Positions 5,379-5,689 of a stretch of DNA of 5,689 nt are shown here, piece after piece. Source of the DNA: Actinobacteria bacterium UBA5182 (GTDB lineage Bacteria; Actinomycetota; UBA4738); NCBI GenBank assembly GCA_002413185.1, contig DHWM01000146.1:1-5689 (forward strand), given 5' to 3'. Position numbers and translations under genes: made by a program. The notes beneath the pieces are model-generated. The model was not told where the DNA came from. It made no database searches and worked only from the letters and a program-made list of their open reading frames with translations. The number at the start of each line of letters is the position of its first letter. Position 1 is the first letter of the stretch.

Positions 5379-5381
5379 ACT

Positions 5382-5423
5382 ACGGGTGCGCGAGGGGATC
5401 CTTCGGGTGATGCCCGTCCGCAC
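5382..5423 (+). repeat. Stem-loop in the clpP-clpX spacer
   Basis: The 68-bp spacer holds GTGCG (5386-5390) paired with CGCAC (5419-5423), enclosing a hairpin CGGG-TGATG-CCCG (5404-5416). An alternative is ACGGG (5382-5386) with CCCGT (5413-5417). Stems are short and no T-run follows, so a full terminator is unlikely. It could tune clpX expression or mark an mRNA processing site. Confidence 0.3.
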
Positions 5424-5431
5424 GAGAGCCG

Positions 5432-5437
5432 AAGGAG
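5432..5437 (+). promoter_or_regulatory. Ribosome binding site of clpX (AAGGAG)
   Basis: AAGGAG lies 9 nt before ATG 5447 and is the best Shine-Dalgarno in the window. It supports this ATG as the clpX start and indicates independent, efficient initiation despite the 68-bp gap after clpP. Confidence 0.75.
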
Positions 5438-5446
5438 CACGAGGCG

Positions 5447-5689
5447 ATGGCGAAGTTCGGTGACTCCGATCTTCTGAAGTGCTCCTTCTGCGGGAAGTCG
5501 CAGAAACAGGTCAAGAAGCTGATCGCCGGGCCCGGCGTCTACATCTGCGACGAGTGCATCGATCTGTGCAACGAGATCATCGAGGAGGAGCTCTCCGACA
5601 CCACGGAGCTCAAGCTCGATGAGCTGCCCAAGCCCGTCGAGATCTACGCGTTCCTGAACGACTACGTCATCGGGCAGGAACAGGCCAAG
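5447..5689 (+). CDS. clpX: ClpX, ATP-dependent Clp protease ATP-binding subunit, 5' part (cut by right edge)
   Basis: The first 81 codons of ClpX are present. The N-terminal zinc-binding domain is intact, with CSFC (Cys12, Cys15) and CDEC (Cys34, Cys37) as the four zinc ligands; this domain dimerises and recruits adaptors and substrates. LPKPVEIYAFLNDYVIGQEQAK is the conserved lead into the AAA+ ATPase module, which lies beyond the edge. ClpX unfolds tagged proteins and threads them into ClpP, encoded just upstream. The order tig-clpP-clpX is one of the most conserved in bacteria. The start is fixed by AAGGAG at 9 nt and by the usual short lead (about 11 residues) before the first Cys. Confidence 0.97.
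   Translation, partial: MAKFGDSDLLKCSFCGKSQKQVKKLIAGPGVYICDECIDLCNEIIEEELSDTTELKLDELPKPVEIYAFLNDYVIGQEQAK

Noticed and set aside
5376..5381. TAGACT as a -10 box for a separate clpX promoter
   Set aside because: It overlaps the clpP stop codon, has no -35 match at 17 bp, and is far from the clpX start; likely chance.

Overview
The window is GC-rich bacterial chromosome. Codons end mostly in G or C, long spurious antisense ORFs are common, and several genes appear to be leaderless, with a TANNNT hexamer a few bases before the start codon and no Shine-Dalgarno. The trigger factor resembles actinobacterial homologues (DDEFA...ASEFDT segment). The best guess is a member of Actinomycetota or a nearby high-GC lineage, possibly a poorly sampled one. 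This rests on motif recall, not on a search.

Layout from left to right. At the left edge, on the minus strand, is the 5' part of a LigD-type DNA polymerase/primase gene (bacterial non-homologous end joining). Divergent from it is a complete tRNA-Pro(UGG) gene (515-589). A short intergenic region with nested inverted repeats and a plausible promoter precedes a cytoplasmic-looking papain-family (C1) cysteine protease (712-1503). After a 208-bp gap comes a small STAS-domain protein (1712-2041) that lacks the usual phosphorylatable serine. Convergent to it, on the minus strand, is a two-gene unit: an HTH + DUF2087 regulator (2689-3291), then a membrane-anchored TlpA/ResA-like thioredoxin (about 2067-2624). 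From 3384 to the right edge on the plus strand runs the conserved protein quality-control cluster tig-clpP-clpX, with clpX cut by the edge.

The right half is core housekeeping: trigger factor folds nascent chains at the ribosome, and ClpX unfolds substrates and feeds them to the ClpP peptidase. tig and clpP are 9 bp apart and surely co-transcribed; clpX follows after 68 bp with its own strong ribosome binding site. The left half is accessory: NHEJ polymerase, protease, STAS protein, and the redox/regulator pair. Nothing shows that these four act together.

I see no CRISPR array, insertion sequence, phage gene or obvious novel multi-gene system. The most unusual items are the signal-less, prodomain-less C1 protease with its repeat-rich promoter, and the STAS protein with Ala at the phosphorylation position.
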